A stretch of DNA of 64,000 nt from Deferribacteres bacterium (GCA_020633675.1 JACKDE010000005.1:434001-498000), one strand, 5' to 3'; shown: positions 35,156 to 44,491, counted from the first letter of the stretch. Made by a program: numbers and translations. Notes: a model not told the origin generated them from the letters alone.

Positions 35156-37306
35156 ATGTCCAAAATTTCCATTATAAAATCTTCGCTTTTCATACTGCTT
35201 GCCGCTTCGTCTGCGCTATCCCAACAGGCTGAATTTCACTACAACATCAATCCGTTTCCGGTGCGCAACGCAACCGGCATGGCTTCGGCGCAGCCGTTTC
35301 TCGGCGGCTTCAACCGGCCGCACCCGCAATTCGCCGATTTCGACAGCGACGGGGATCTCGATCTGTTTGTGCAGGAAGCCAGCAATGACATCATCTTTAT
35401 TGAAAATACCGGCTCACTAACAGCGCCACAGTTCGAATGGCGCAGTGCGCAATTTCAAAATTTGTCCGTTGGTGCCTGGTTTAAAATGGCCGATCTCGAT
35501 GCCGATGGCGATCCCGACCTGTACTGCGAAAGCCCTGCCGGCATGATTCGTATTTACCGCAATGATGGCGCCCAGTTTGTGCTGGCGGCCGACTCGTTGC
35601 GCGATGATGCAGGCAATTTGATCCTGACCGAGGTGCCCAGCATCCCGGAAATGGCCGACATCGACTGCGATGGCGACCTTGATTTGTTTCTGACCACAGC
35701 TGCCGGGCTGGTCGTTTTTTATCGAAATACCGCACCGAACGGCAGCGATTTACCGGTTTTCACTTTCATTACCGATCAATTCGAAGATATCCGTTTTGTC
35801 GAGGGTGGTAAGCGCGCACAGCCCCCCGCAACAGGCAATGTTTCGCGGCACGGTTCCAGCACCGTGGCTGTGGTCGACATCGATCATGACGGCGACAGCG
35901 ATATGTTTTGGGGTGAGTTTTTCAATCGCGGTCTGCGCTTTCTTAAAAACAGCGGCGATTGTAGCGACCCGCAAATCGCGCTCACCGCCGATACCTACCC
36001 GCCGCAAAACACCTTGCTGACCGGCGGTTTCAACACGCCGCAATTTGTCGATTTTGACGGCAACGGCACGCTCGACCTGTTCGCCGGCGCGCTGGGCGGC
36101 GCCTTTAATCTCCCCATCGATGCAGTGGAAAATTTTTATTTTTATCGTAATCATGGCTCGCCGGAGCAGCCGGATTTTGCGCTGGAATCGCTACGATTTA
36201 TCGACATGCCGGATGTCGGCAAAAACAGCATGCTGGCAGCCGCGGATATCGACGATGATGGCGACCTCGACCTGTTTGTCAGCAACGAGGCAGATAGTGC
36301 CAACAACAGCAGCGGCAACGGTAAAGTCTATTTTTATGAAAACACCGGCACGGCGACTGCGCCTGACTTTATGCTCAAAAACACCGATTTTCTCGATGCC
36401 GACATCGGTTTCAGCCCGGCACCTGCATTTGTCGATATCGACGACGACGGTGATCTGGATGTCTTTGCGGGTGAGTTTTTTGGCTCACTCAATTTCTTTC
36501 GTAACATTGGCAATGCCCAAGCGCCACAGCTTCAGCTCGAAGCCAGTAAATTTGGCAATATCGATGTCGGCAACAACAGCCTGCCCACATTTGCAGACAT
36601 CGATGCTGATGGCGATTTCGATCTGTTCGTCGGCGATTTTCTCGGAAACATCGAATTTTACCGCAACGACGGTACCGCTGGCAATGCACGGTTTGTACTC
36701 GACACCACGCGCTATTTTGGCATATCCGTCACATCGCACGCTGCTCCTGCATTTGCTGATGCAGACGGTGATGGCGATCTCGATTTGTACGTTGGCTCCG
36801 GCGATGGGGCTCTGCATTTTTATCGCAACGATGGCTCAAAAGACCAGGCCAATTTTGTTCAAGACACGGAACTTGAGCTGGCCATGCTGCCGCGAAACAC
36901 GCCGGTACTCGCAGATTTCGATGGCGATGGCGATGCGGATATCATGGCTGGAAATGCGCGCGGCGGATTGACCTACTTCGAAAATTTAGCCGTTTCTACC
37001 AGTATTCTGGAGCAAAAATCTGTGCCGGGCGACTTTATGCTCGAGCAAAATTATCCCAATCCTTTTAATCCAACGACGGTAATCAATTATCAACTTCAAA
37101 GAATCAGCAACGTCGAGTTGACCATCTTCAATCCAATCGGCCAGCGAGTGGCCACATTGATAGAGGCTGTGAAGAGCGCCGGCCAGCACAAAGTGACCTG
37201 GTATGGACGCGACGATCAAAACCGGCCGGTCGCCAGTGGCGTGTATCTGTATCGCCTGCGTGTCGGGAAAGCCGTGCAAGTGCGCAAGATGCTTCTGATG
37301 CGGTGA
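35156..37306 (+). CDS. Secreted FG-GAP/VCBS repeat protein with type IX secretion sorting domain
   Basis: A 716-residue exported protein. ATG 35156 was chosen because it begins a signal peptide (MSKISIIKSS, hydrophobic run, ALSQQ). The body is about ten FG-GAP-like repeats with calcium-binding loops of the form DxDxDGDxD (for example DFDSDGDLDLFV, DIDDDGDLDVFAGE, DADGDGDLDLYVGS), expected to form a beta-propeller. The last 80 residues are a Por-type sorting domain: FMLEQNYPNPFNPTTVINY, then GQRVATL, and GVYLYRLRVG near the end. The protein should thus cross the outer membrane by type IX secretion and be anchored or released. A strong bidirectional terminator follows. Confidence 0.92.
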   Translation: MSKISIIKSSLFILLAASSALSQQAEFHYNINPFPVRNATGMASAQPFLGGFNRPHPQFADFDSDGDLDLFVQEASNDIIFIENTGSLTAPQFEWRSAQFQNLSVGAWFKMADLDADGDPDLYCESPAGMIRIYRNDGAQFVLAADSLRDDAGNLILTEVPSIPEMADIDCDGDLDLFLTTAAGLVVFYRNTAPNGSDLPVFTFITDQFEDIRFVEGGKRAQPPATGNVSRHGSSTVAVVDIDHDGDSDMFWGEFFNRGLRFLKNSGDCSDPQIALTADTYPPQNTLLTGGFNTPQFVDFDGNGTLDLFAGALGGAFNLPIDAVENFYFYRNHGSPEQPDFALESLRFIDMPDVGKNSMLAAADIDDDGDLDLFVSNEADSANNSSGNGKVYFYENTGTATAPDFMLKNTDFLDADIGFSPAPAFVDIDDDGDLDVFAGEFFGSLNFFRNIGNAQAPQLQLEASKFGNIDVGNNSLPTFADIDADGDFDLFVGDFLGNIEFYRNDGTAGNARFVLDTTRYFGISVTSHAAPAFADADGDGDLDLYVGSGDGALHFYRNDGSKDQANFVQDTELELAMLPRNTPVLADFDGDGDADIMAGNARGGLTYFENLAVSTSILEQKSVPGDFMLEQNYPNPFNPTTVINYQLQRISNVELTIFNPIGQRVATLIEAVKSAGQHKVTWYGRDDQNRPVASGVYLYRLRVGKAVQVRKMLLMR

Positions 37307-37352
37307 GATCATTTTGCCATTTAGCACTTCTCAACTTTTGCCGATCAAACAA

Positions 37353-37392
37353 AAAAAGCCTGCTGACGCATATACATATCAGCAGGCTTTTT
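37353..37392. terminator. Bidirectional terminator between convergent genes
   Basis: A 14-bp perfect stem, AAAAAGCCTGCTGA (37353-37366) with TCAGCAGGCTTTTT (37379-37392), and a 12-base loop. A tracts and T tracts flank both sides, so it serves both the FG-GAP gene (plus) and the membrane protein gene (minus). Confidence 0.93.
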
Positions 37393-37408
37393 AATGCAAA
37401 GCTATCAA

Positions 37409-38329
37409 TTATGCCGGGGCGCCAGCCAAATCGGCTTCACCATCAGGTTCGTCAGCAGTTGCCGCTTCACTCTCGGTCAAGCCTGTGTACAAATGCATTT
37501 GCCCGGCATACGAAGCCAGCTTGAGCAGAGTGCGGAACAGCATGTAGACTTGCTGTACCAGAAACAGCAGGAAAATGACCAGGCCACTTGGCGCGCTCAG
37601 GGCATTGGCAATCGGATTGTAAAGAAGCAGCGCAATCAAACCAATCAAAATCAGAAAAAATGCCAACGCGAACGTGCGCCCCAGGTTGCCTATGGTAAAT
37701 TTAATGCCTTCCCAAATCGCGATGCGCGCCTTGGCCTCATCGTGAAGCACCAAGTAAATGCGCGCATAATCAAGCACAATAAAAAACAGCACGATGCCGA
37801 GATAGCGCAGTCCCAGCTTGATCCAGCCTCCCCAGTAAGTCACATTCTGATAGGGATCACTGCCAAAGCCGATACGCTCAACGATCGGCCACAGCAATTG
37901 CAGACACATCAGCACCGCAAAAACCGGGATGCTCCACAGGGCCAGCCGCACAAACCGGCCAAAGAAGCTCGCAGCGCTGCCCCAGAAAAACGCGGGCTGG
38001 TACTTTTCCTGCATCGCGAAAACTGCCAGTGCGCCTCCAGACAAAAACAATGTAATGAGCCAGAAGATGAGAGGCACCACGATAACAAGGCTCCCGAAAA
38101 CGTTCGGCGCTGTTGATACTTCTTTAAAAAATTCCAACACAAAATCCCAATTCAACTGACCTGCCAGTTCGGCGCCCATCAGGCTGCTGCCCAAAAAGCC
38201 TTTGAGCATGGCCCGCATTGGCCACATCACCACAAAGGCCAGCAGGAAATTGGCCAGATAAAATACCAACAGCATGCGCTTGTGCGACCAGGCCTGGGAA
38301 AAGCCATGCTTTATGCTTGAGAAGATCAT
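37409..38329 (-). CDS. Hypothetical polytopic membrane protein
   Basis: A 306-residue protein with about six hydrophobic segments. I do not recognise the family with certainty. The arrangement (an N-terminal IKHGFSQAWSHKRMLLVFYLANF, a YARIYLVLHDE segment, then GIKFTIGNLGRTFAL) resembles large families of uncharacterised membrane proteins with repeated 'amphipathic segment plus helix pair' units. The C-terminus is an acidic, Ala-rich tail. GAGG lies nine bases before the start. It lies 50 bp downstream of the M1 peptidase gene on the same strand, so co-transcription is possible. Confidence 0.75.
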   Translation of the reverse strand: MIFSSIKHGFSQAWSHKRMLLVFYLANFLLAFVVMWPMRAMLKGFLGSSLMGAELAGQLNWDFVLEFFKEVSTAPNVFGSLVIVVPLIFWLITLFLSGGALAVFAMQEKYQPAFFWGSAASFFGRFVRLALWSIPVFAVLMCLQLLWPIVERIGFGSDPYQNVTYWGGWIKLGLRYLGIVLFFIVLDYARIYLVLHDEAKARIAIWEGIKFTIGNLGRTFALAFFLILIGLIALLLYNPIANALSAPSGLVIFLLFLVQQVYMLFRTLLKLASYAGQMHLYTGLTESEAATADEPDGEADLAGAPA

Positions 38330-38379
38330 AATTTAAATCCTCATTTTAAATCATATTTGAACTGTGTTCGTCCACGCAC

Positions 38380-40443
38380 TCAATTCGGCATTACTGTCAG
38401 GAAATTCAGGAAATCCGGTTGATCCATCAGGAATTGCAGCCAGAACAACATGCGCGTAGCCAGCTTGTTGGCACCGGCGCTGGGCGCGTCTACAGCACGA
38501 CTATTGTTCGTGTAGTTGATATCGATGATGATTTTGTGATCCGGATCGACTGTGGCAGACACCAGTTTTGCAGGCTTGGTGTAACGGAATTTCTTCCACA
38601 GTTCCCGGCCATCCCAGGTTTCACGAATCTTCTCGCCGTCATCAAAAGCCAATTCGACTTCTACCGGAAAATGAAAATCACCCAGGCGGCGAATATTCAC
38701 ACCGCTGTAATACATTTTCTGATTTTCCTTTTCCTCATCTTTCACATCGGCGTCATTGTTTTCGGCATCGCCGTTTGCACCATCGGTTGCCTGCACAGAA
38801 TCATCTGCAGCACCGGTGGTCGCTTCTTCATCGACTGAAAGATTGAAATCGAAACCACGCCCGTCCCGAACCTGGCGCGTAAAGACTGCATCGACACTAT
38901 AATCAACCACAGCATTACTAAAAAAGGCCTGATCAAAAAACCAGGTTAAATCTTCACCTGCCACCTCATTTGCCACGTCGATAAAATCCTGGGTTTTGGG
39001 ATGTTTGAAGCGCCAGCGTTCAACATAGGTCCGCATGACCTCCAGCATTTTTTCATTGCCGAGGTAGTTTTGCAGTGTCGTCAACACCACGCCGGGCTTG
39101 GCGTAGGAATTGACGCCATAGCTGCTGCCGCTGTAGTAGTCCCAGGCACGACGTACCATCGGATCGACATCAGCCACATTGATATATTGACCGCGTTGAA
39201 TTTGCAGGTCGTTAATCTTCAGGCCAAATACATCAAAGCTGTCACCAATCGGGCCGTAGGCGTCGTTCATGATTTGAATTTCAGTGTAGGTATTGATGCC
39301 TTCGTCCATCCAGCTTTCTTCAAATTCATTCGACGCCAGCAGGTGGTACCAGTAGTTATGCCCGAATTCGTGAATGATGACCAACTCGACAACGCGCACA
39401 CCCTCTGGTACACCATACGATGTGCCTGCTGTAATCAAGGTTGGATACTCCATGCCGCCGGAGCCACTTGCGCCACGCCGGGGATCGACGACGGTGAGAT
39501 TCGGGTAGGGGTAATCGCCGTACCAGTTTTGGTGATATTCGACCGCGGTGATGGCTGCCTGCAAATGGCGTTCGCCCTGATAGGCATGGTCTGGCTGCAT
39601 CAAAACACGGATTTCGACATCCTGTGCCTTGCCCTTGACCTCCACAAATTCCGGGCTGGTCGTCCAGGCAAAATCATGCACATCTTCTGCGTGATAAAAA
39701 TGGGTTTTGGTACCGTCGCCGTTGTCTTTGACTTCAACTTCAATACCGGTCGCACCGACAATATTTTCTTCCGGCACAGTAATATGCACATTGTACACGC
39801 CGTAATCTGCAAAAAACTCCGAGTTCTCGTGAAACTGGTGGCAGTTCCATTTGCCATCGACATGCACGCCGATTTTCGGGAACCACTGACCGACGAAAAG
39901 ATACTCTTCTTTTGCGCCGGTTCGGGCAAAGGGCGGTGTTGGCAATTTTGCTGTAAAATCCATATTTAATTGAATGCTCTGGCCCGGGCGCAACGGCTTG
40001 TCCAGTGGCAATCGAAAAACCGTTTTATCGTGCTCGTTGTCATCATCCGGCTGAATATATTCCATTTTGGCTGTCACATCTGCACCGGAAGCCAGCGCAA
40101 TTCTGTCGACTTCAATGAAGCCCCAACCATTTCGGCTAATGGTGTTGCCACGGTGCGTACCACCTGAGCTTTTCATAAATGTGGATTCACTGTTGCGGAA
40201 TGCATTGAGATAAAGATGAAATTGCAATTCAGTGATGGTGGTGTTGGTTTTGTTGTGCCAGGTGAGCACCTGACTGGCTTTGAGGGTTCGATTATCCGGT
40301 TGCAACCGGACATCGATGTCGTAATTGGCAATGCGCGGACTCAGCGGCTGCTCAAAAAGCACAGGCTGTGCTTGTGCAGCAAAAGCGCAACATAGCGCAG
40401 CAGAAAGCATAATCCACACGCCAGGAATCAGTTTACGTTTCAT
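38380..40443 (-). CDS. M1 family zinc aminopeptidase, exported
   Basis: A 687-residue metallopeptidase. The zinc site is HEFGH (about 358-362) with the third ligand Glu at about 381 in ESWMDEGINTYTE. The exopeptidase motif is GGMEY (about 329-333; GAMEN in the classic enzymes). A signal peptide (MKRKLIPGV, hydrophobic run, AFAAQAQ) predicts export to the periplasm. A Thr/Ala/Asp/Glu-rich insertion near 540-570 is likely a disordered loop. ATG 40443 was preferred over GTG 40446 since GAGGAGG lies just upstream. Confidence 0.92.
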   Translation of the reverse strand: MKRKLIPGVWIMLSAALCCAFAAQAQPVLFEQPLSPRIANYDIDVRLQPDNRTLKASQVLTWHNKTNTTITELQFHLYLNAFRNSESTFMKSSGGTHRGNTISRNGWGFIEVDRIALASGADVTAKMEYIQPDDDNEHDKTVFRLPLDKPLRPGQSIQLNMDFTAKLPTPPFARTGAKEEYLFVGQWFPKIGVHVDGKWNCHQFHENSEFFADYGVYNVHITVPEENIVGATGIEVEVKDNGDGTKTHFYHAEDVHDFAWTTSPEFVEVKGKAQDVEIRVLMQPDHAYQGERHLQAAITAVEYHQNWYGDYPYPNLTVVDPRRGASGSGGMEYPTLITAGTSYGVPEGVRVVELVIIHEFGHNYWYHLLASNEFEESWMDEGINTYTEIQIMNDAYGPIGDSFDVFGLKINDLQIQRGQYINVADVDPMVRRAWDYYSGSSYGVNSYAKPGVVLTTLQNYLGNEKMLEVMRTYVERWRFKHPKTQDFIDVANEVAGEDLTWFFDQAFFSNAVVDYSVDAVFTRQVRDGRGFDFNLSVDEEATTGAADDSVQATDGANGDAENNDADVKDEEKENQKMYYSGVNIRRLGDFHFPVEVELAFDDGEKIRETWDGRELWKKFRYTKPAKLVSATVDPDHKIIIDINYTNNSRAVDAPSAGANKLATRMLFWLQFLMDQPDFLNFLTVMPN

Positions 40444-40692
40444 CACGCCTCCTCATCATGTTCTGAAACCGGGATTTATTTATTGAAAAAGACAAATGAC
40501 ATGCACAGATGTTGCGAATGGTTAACAAAAAAAAGCAGAAATGCAAGTAATCGACTACCAAATGCTTTAGCCGAAGTTACGTGAGTTGGGTGAAGTTCCG
40601 GGGAATAAAACAGGTCATTTATTGGTTGGATGTTCGAAATTTCATTCCAGTGCGGTCGGCCTACCATGCCAGCCGAAAAGCTGGCTGATCGA

Positions 40693-41802
40693 TCAACCAC
40701 TCTCAAATCGAGTGCGTTCCTTTAAGCGGTAATTTTCCAGGCCCCAGCGCATTGAGCTGAAGGTCACTTTCAAAATGCTGGCGACAGGTACAGCCAGCAA
40801 AGCGCCCCACAAACCCAAAAGTGCCGTCCCGATCAAAATCACGATGATGACGGCGAGCGGATGAAGCTCCACGCTGCGCGACACCACGTACGGCGAAACC
40901 AGAATATTATCGATCAATTGGATAGTCGCAAATGCCCCGGCCACTGCCATGACGATGCTAAAGCTCGGCTCATGCAGCAAAGCCACAGCTGCTGCCAGAA
41001 AAAATCCCAGCAATGGGCCGAAATAGGGAATCATGTTGGCGAGACCAGCCAGTGCGCCGATAAAGAAGGAGTATGGAATATCGAGAATAGTGAGCGCGAA
41101 AATCGACAGGCTGCCGATAATGCCGGATACCACTAGCTGCCCGCGAATATAGCGCCCCAATTGTTCGGTCATTTTATGGATAACGATCAGCGAAATTTCA
41201 AAATAGCGGTTGGGCATCGACTCGATGAGTGCACGCTTGATAATCCAGCCATCTTTCAGGAAAAAGAAGACCGAAAAGGCAATGATAATCAGGTAGGGAA
41301 AAGAGGTGATGAGTGTCAATGCGGTCGAAAAGCTGGCATTCATCACAGCGTTAACGAACATCTCCAGTTTGGCGCTGACTTCCACTTGCACTTGCGGGCT
41401 TCTCAGGAAAGGTACATTTTCAAACAAGGCACGTTTGACATTGTCCACCATTTTGGCCGGCGATTCATCCTGCAACGATAGTGACAGGGCATCGATCTGT
41501 TCAGTCACCAGCGGCGAGGCTGCTTGCACGGCAAATGTTAGCAGTATGGAAATCGATAAAAAAACCAGCAGAATGCCGCCGATGCGATTGACTCCATTGT
41601 TTTCAAGACTGCTGACGATGGGATCGAGCACAGTGGTGATAAGAATGGCAGCGATCAGGGTTGCAAATACGCGATTGAGCAGGGGGACGAGCTGAAGCAG
41701 CAGGAAAAAGCTGACCAGAAAAAAAATGATGCGAATGATGCGGATAAAAAAGCGATCATCCAGGCTGATGGTGAAGGAGCGGGGTGGGCGATACGATTTC
41801 AT
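40693..41802 (-). CDS. AI-2E family transporter (UPF0118/PerM type)
   Basis: A 369-residue membrane protein with about seven or eight helices. Family signs: LVPLLNRVFATLIAAILITTVLDPIVS near the start, and the hydrophilic middle region followed by GALAGLANMIPYFGPLLG. The C-terminal SRSVELHPLAVIIVILIGTALLGLWGAL is the most conserved family segment. Members are reported as autoinducer-2 exporters or Na+/H+ antiporters, so the name is not proof of function. Its start overlaps the stop of the cyclic-nucleotide-binding gene by 4 bp, suggesting joint expression. Confidence 0.92.
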   Translation of the reverse strand: MKSYRPPRSFTISLDDRFFIRIIRIIFFLVSFFLLLQLVPLLNRVFATLIAAILITTVLDPIVSSLENNGVNRIGGILLVFLSISILLTFAVQAASPLVTEQIDALSLSLQDESPAKMVDNVKRALFENVPFLRSPQVQVEVSAKLEMFVNAVMNASFSTALTLITSFPYLIIIAFSVFFFLKDGWIIKRALIESMPNRYFEISLIVIHKMTEQLGRYIRGQLVVSGIIGSLSIFALTILDIPYSFFIGALAGLANMIPYFGPLLGFFLAAAVALLHEPSFSIVMAVAGAFATIQLIDNILVSPYVVSRSVELHPLAVIIVILIGTALLGLWGALLAVPVASILKVTFSSMRWGLENYRLKERTRFESG

Positions 41803-42365
41803 GAGATGATGATATCCGCTTGTTCCAGTTTGGCGCGCAGTGCATACATTTCTTTGTTGGTTGCTTTCAGGCGCTCACCGATGACTGCAGCGAGCTGTAG
41901 CAAAAACTTATTGCCAAGGCGAGGCTTTTTTGCGATGATATTGAAAAGATCAGGGCGAAACAGGCCGATAATCTCTGAGTTTTCGCGGGCGATACATGTT
42001 GCCGAACGCGGGCTTTCATCCAGAAGCGCCAGCTCACCAAAAAACTCACCTGCATTTAGTACGGCAATCTCTTTTTTGCCACGATCGGAAGTGATCTTGT
42101 AGATTCCAACTGACCCGGCTTTAACGATATACATGCCGACCCCCGGCTCACCTTCCCAAAAAATCGGCTCATTTTCTTTAAAAATGCGACGGTGGATGAT
42201 TTTGCGAAATTCCTTCAACTCAGGAATGGTCATATCATGAAAAAGTGGAATCAGCTTGAGTGTCGAGACGATATCGTCTTCGCCGGAGGAGTGCTTTTTG
42301 AAAACGTTGCCCCAAAAGCTATCGACCATTTTAATCGACTTGGATGTTCCGTTTTTGCTGTTCAT
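41799..42365 (-). CDS. Cyclic nucleotide-binding domain protein
   Basis: A 188-residue protein with one CAP_ED-type domain at about 30-155: IPLFHDMTIPELKEF, the phosphate-binding cassette FGELALLDESPRSATCIA, and the following helix. No helix-turn-helix follows, only a 25-residue helical tail, so it is not a CRP-type DNA-binding regulator. ATG 42365 was chosen; a TTG start upstream would add 19 residues without a ribosome site. It is coupled by ATGA to the AI-2E family transporter, which it may regulate in response to a nucleotide (inference). Confidence 0.85.
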   Translation of the reverse strand: MNSKNGTSKSIKMVDSFWGNVFKKHSSGEDDIVSTLKLIPLFHDMTIPELKEFRKIIHRRIFKENEPIFWEGEPGVGMYIVKAGSVGIYKITSDRGKKEIAVLNAGEFFGELALLDESPRSATCIARENSEIIGLFRPDLFNIIAKKPRLGNKFLLQLAAVIGERLKATNKEMYALRAKLEQADIIIS

Positions 42366-42702
42366 CGTCGTGCCGCTGAGTAGATTTGAAAAAATGAGGA
42401 AAATTGTTTTGGAATATAGCAAACTCTTCGCAGGCAGTCAAGTTCTTTCAAAGCGTCTATTTTCTAATGTGTTAGCGGGAAAAATTAAACGCGCAGTGCT
42501 TACAAAGCGTACACTTGAAGCATGCCCGTCATCGCCATATTTTCATTGCATTTCAGTGCGCAGCCTGCTATAATCATCATTCAATCTGGCGCCGTTGCGT
42601 CAATTTCTTCGATAAAGCCGCTTGTCTTGTACAGTTTCGCGATACTGCCATTTTATCAAATTAAATTTGATCTAACCATCAAAAAAGCTTTTTAAAAGAA
42701 AA
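42366..42702. other. Divergent intergenic region before the EnvC-like gene
   Basis: 337 bp between the cyclic-nucleotide-binding gene (minus) and the EnvC-like gene (plus). The only element I can support is the plus-strand promoter at 42546-42574; no repeat or small gene stands out. Confidence 0.5.
42546..42574 (+). promoter_or_regulatory. Sigma-70-type promoter upstream of the EnvC-like gene
   Basis: TTGCAT (42546-42551), a 17-bp spacer and a perfect TATAAT (42569-42574). It is 128 bp upstream of the start at 42703 and points toward it. Confidence 0.6.
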
Positions 42703-43863
42703 ATGAATCAGCGCTTCCTGCTACATCTTTCTATACCGTTCATTTTAATCTCTGCGAACGCAATTTTTGCGCAATCGACGAGTTCGACCGAGCTCAGCGA
42801 GATTAAATCCCAAATTAGCCAGCTCGAAAAAAAGTTAGCATCCCAAAATAGAAAAGAAGCAGAAACCCTCGATTTGCTCGATACGATCGATCGCAAAATG
42901 AATGTAACCAAGGACTATGTGTCAAAACTGCAGAAGGAGATCAGAGGGCAGGAACGAAAAGTGACGCGCTTAAAATCCCGCCAGGATACCCTGAAAGCAA
43001 ATCTTGCCGAGTTGAAAGCAGGCTTTTCGGAACGTTTGGTGAGTCTGTACAAACGCGGCAGAGTGACAACCCTGGAGTTGCTGGTCGATGCCAATTCGTT
43101 GCAAAAAATTCAGGTGTGGGCAGAATACCAGCGCAGGCTTTCTGAAAATGACCAGCGAAAAATGCAGAGCATTCAGGAAGAACAGGAACGCTTGCTCGGC
43201 ACCCAAAAGCAAATTGGACAGGAAATCAATAAGCAGCAAAAAATGCTCACAGAAAAACGGCAGGAAGAAACAGAGCTCTCGTCAGATCGGCAAGCCCGCA
43301 AAAAAATGCTGGCAGATATACGACAGGATAAAAAAGCCTACCAGCAACAGTTAGATGATTTCCAGAAGGCAATCGAAGAAATCCAGCGCCTGATTGCAGC
43401 TTCTGAAAATGAACCAACCACATCCGCCACCAGCGACATGGCCGACTTTACCCCGGGTACGCCATTCGCATCGCTGAAAGGGCGTCTGCCCTGGCCGGCC
43501 AAAGGTACAATTCTACGGCCATACGGGCCTTATCAGCATCCGGTGCTCAAAACCATTACCGAAAATTTGGGACTTGACATTAAAGTCGAGGCCGGTACCG
43601 CGGTGCACACAGTCGCCGACGGAAAGGTAACAGCCGTCACATGGCAGCGAGGCCGTGGCAACCTCATTATTATCAACCACAGCGATGGTTTTTATACAGT
43701 GTATACCCACCTCGATGAGATTATGGTCAATCTGCAACAAACCGTCTCAGCAGGACAAATTGTTGGCACAGTTGGCGAAACCGGCAGCCTGGACGGGCCC
43801 TTGCTGCATTTCCAGGTCTGGAACAAGTTCGATCACCTCGATCCGGTAAAATGGCTGAAATAA
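42703..43863 (+). CDS. EnvC-like murein hydrolase activator (coiled coil plus degenerate LytM domain)
   Basis: A 386-residue exported protein. It has a signal peptide (about 1-24), a long coiled coil (about 28-235, charged heptads) and a C-terminal LytM/M23 domain (about 260-386). The M23 zinc site is incomplete. The first ligand His is Asn288 (ENLGLD) and the first His of HxH is Leu367 (GPLLHF). Asp292, His336 and His369 remain. Loss of zinc residues is known for EnvC, which activates amidases rather than cutting peptidoglycan. A role in cell separation with FtsEX is inferred; neither FtsEX nor an amidase is encoded here. Confidence 0.87.
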   Translation: MNQRFLLHLSIPFILISANAIFAQSTSSTELSEIKSQISQLEKKLASQNRKEAETLDLLDTIDRKMNVTKDYVSKLQKEIRGQERKVTRLKSRQDTLKANLAELKAGFSERLVSLYKRGRVTTLELLVDANSLQKIQVWAEYQRRLSENDQRKMQSIQEEQERLLGTQKQIGQEINKQQKMLTEKRQEETELSSDRQARKKMLADIRQDKKAYQQQLDDFQKAIEEIQRLIAASENEPTTSATSDMADFTPGTPFASLKGRLPWPAKGTILRPYGPYQHPVLKTITENLGLDIKVEAGTAVHTVADGKVTAVTWQRGRGNLIIINHSDGFYTVYTHLDEIMVNLQQTVSAGQIVGTVGETGSLDGPLLHFQVWNKFDHLDPVKWLK

Positions 43864-43890
43864 ACAGCCCCCCCGGAGCGATTGCCGCAA

Positions 43891-44370
43891 TTATTCATCA
43901 AAAAAGCCAATGTCCAAAATTTTAAAAATTTTCAAACCACGAGGCAGGTTGACTTCCACCTCATCGCCTATTTCGTGCTTGATCAGAGCCTTCGCCAGCG
44001 GAGACTGGTAGCTGATAATGCCATTATCAATATCGGTTTCGCCATCCCCGAGGATCGAATAGGTGATTTTGTTCGATTTGCCCACTTCCTGTATCGTCAC
44101 CTTTTTGCCTAACGTCACAATGCCATCCGGCAAGTCCCCCTTGCGAATAACGCGGGCATTGGCAAAACGTTCCTGCAGGCTCGAAAGCTTGGCGCCGTAG
44201 CTGGATTGTTTCATCTTTGCGGCTTCGTATTCGGCATTCTCGCGCAGATCGCCGTGTTCACGTGCTGTAGCGATCTCCCTCGCAATATCCTTTTTGAGAA
44301 TGCGCTCTGTTTCTTCGATTTCCTTCCGCAATTTCTCGTAGCCTTGCTCGGTAAAATAATAGACAGGCAT
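43891..44370 (-). CDS. greA: Transcription elongation factor GreA
   Basis: A 159-residue GreA. The N-terminal coiled coil carries the acidic tip residues in ATAREHGDLRENAEYEAAK, which rescue backtracked RNA polymerase. The C-terminal globular domain ends with SPLAKALIKHEIGDEVEVNLP. ATG 44370 was chosen because GGAG precedes it by seven bases and the resulting length is the usual one. A promoter and an intrinsic terminator lie just upstream in the leader, indicating attenuation of its own transcript. Confidence 0.95.
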   Translation of the reverse strand: MPVYYFTEQGYEKLRKEIEETERILKKDIAREIATAREHGDLRENAEYEAAKMKQSSYGAKLSSLQERFANARVIRKGDLPDGIVTLGKKVTIQEVGKSNKITYSILGDGETDIDNGIISYQSPLAKALIKHEIGDEVEVNLPRGLKIFKILDIGFFDE

Positions 44371-44410
44371 AATAATACTCCGACTTTTTCCTGTGGTTTT
44401 GCAGTTAGAC

Positions 44411-44447
44411 AAAAAAAATGCGCGTTTGCAGCAGGCTACAAACGCGC
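44411..44447 (-). terminator. Intrinsic terminator inside the greA leader (attenuator)
   Basis: On the minus strand a perfect 9-bp GC-rich stem (GCGCGTTTG / CAAACGCGC, 44439-44447 with 44420-44428) with a 10-base loop is followed, after one A, by eight T (44411-44418). It lies 41 bp before the greA start and about nine bases after the predicted transcription start. Nothing upstream on the minus strand needs terminating, so it is best read as an attenuator of greA. Confidence 0.85.
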
Positions 44448-44462
44448 TTGTCGATTGTCATA

Positions 44463-44491
44463 AATATACAAAAGTCGCCTCTGCATTTCAA
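44463..44491 (-). promoter_or_regulatory. Sigma-70-type promoter of the greA leader
   Basis: Read on the minus strand: TTGAAA (44491-44486), exactly 17 bp of spacer, TATATT (44468-44463). Predicted transcription start is near 44456, giving a leader RNA of about 46 nt if terminated at 44411, or read-through into greA. Confidence 0.65.

Noticed and set aside
35300..36960. Repeated DNA in the FG-GAP gene as a tandem repeat or CRISPR-like array
   Set aside because: Repeats are protein-level (calcium loops) with irregular spacing and varied sequence; no CRISPR array was seen anywhere.
36045..36971. 308-codon second plus-strand frame inside the FG-GAP gene
   Set aside because: Shadow produced by the repeated GATGGCGAT codon pattern; rich in Ser, Thr and Ile with no ribosome site.
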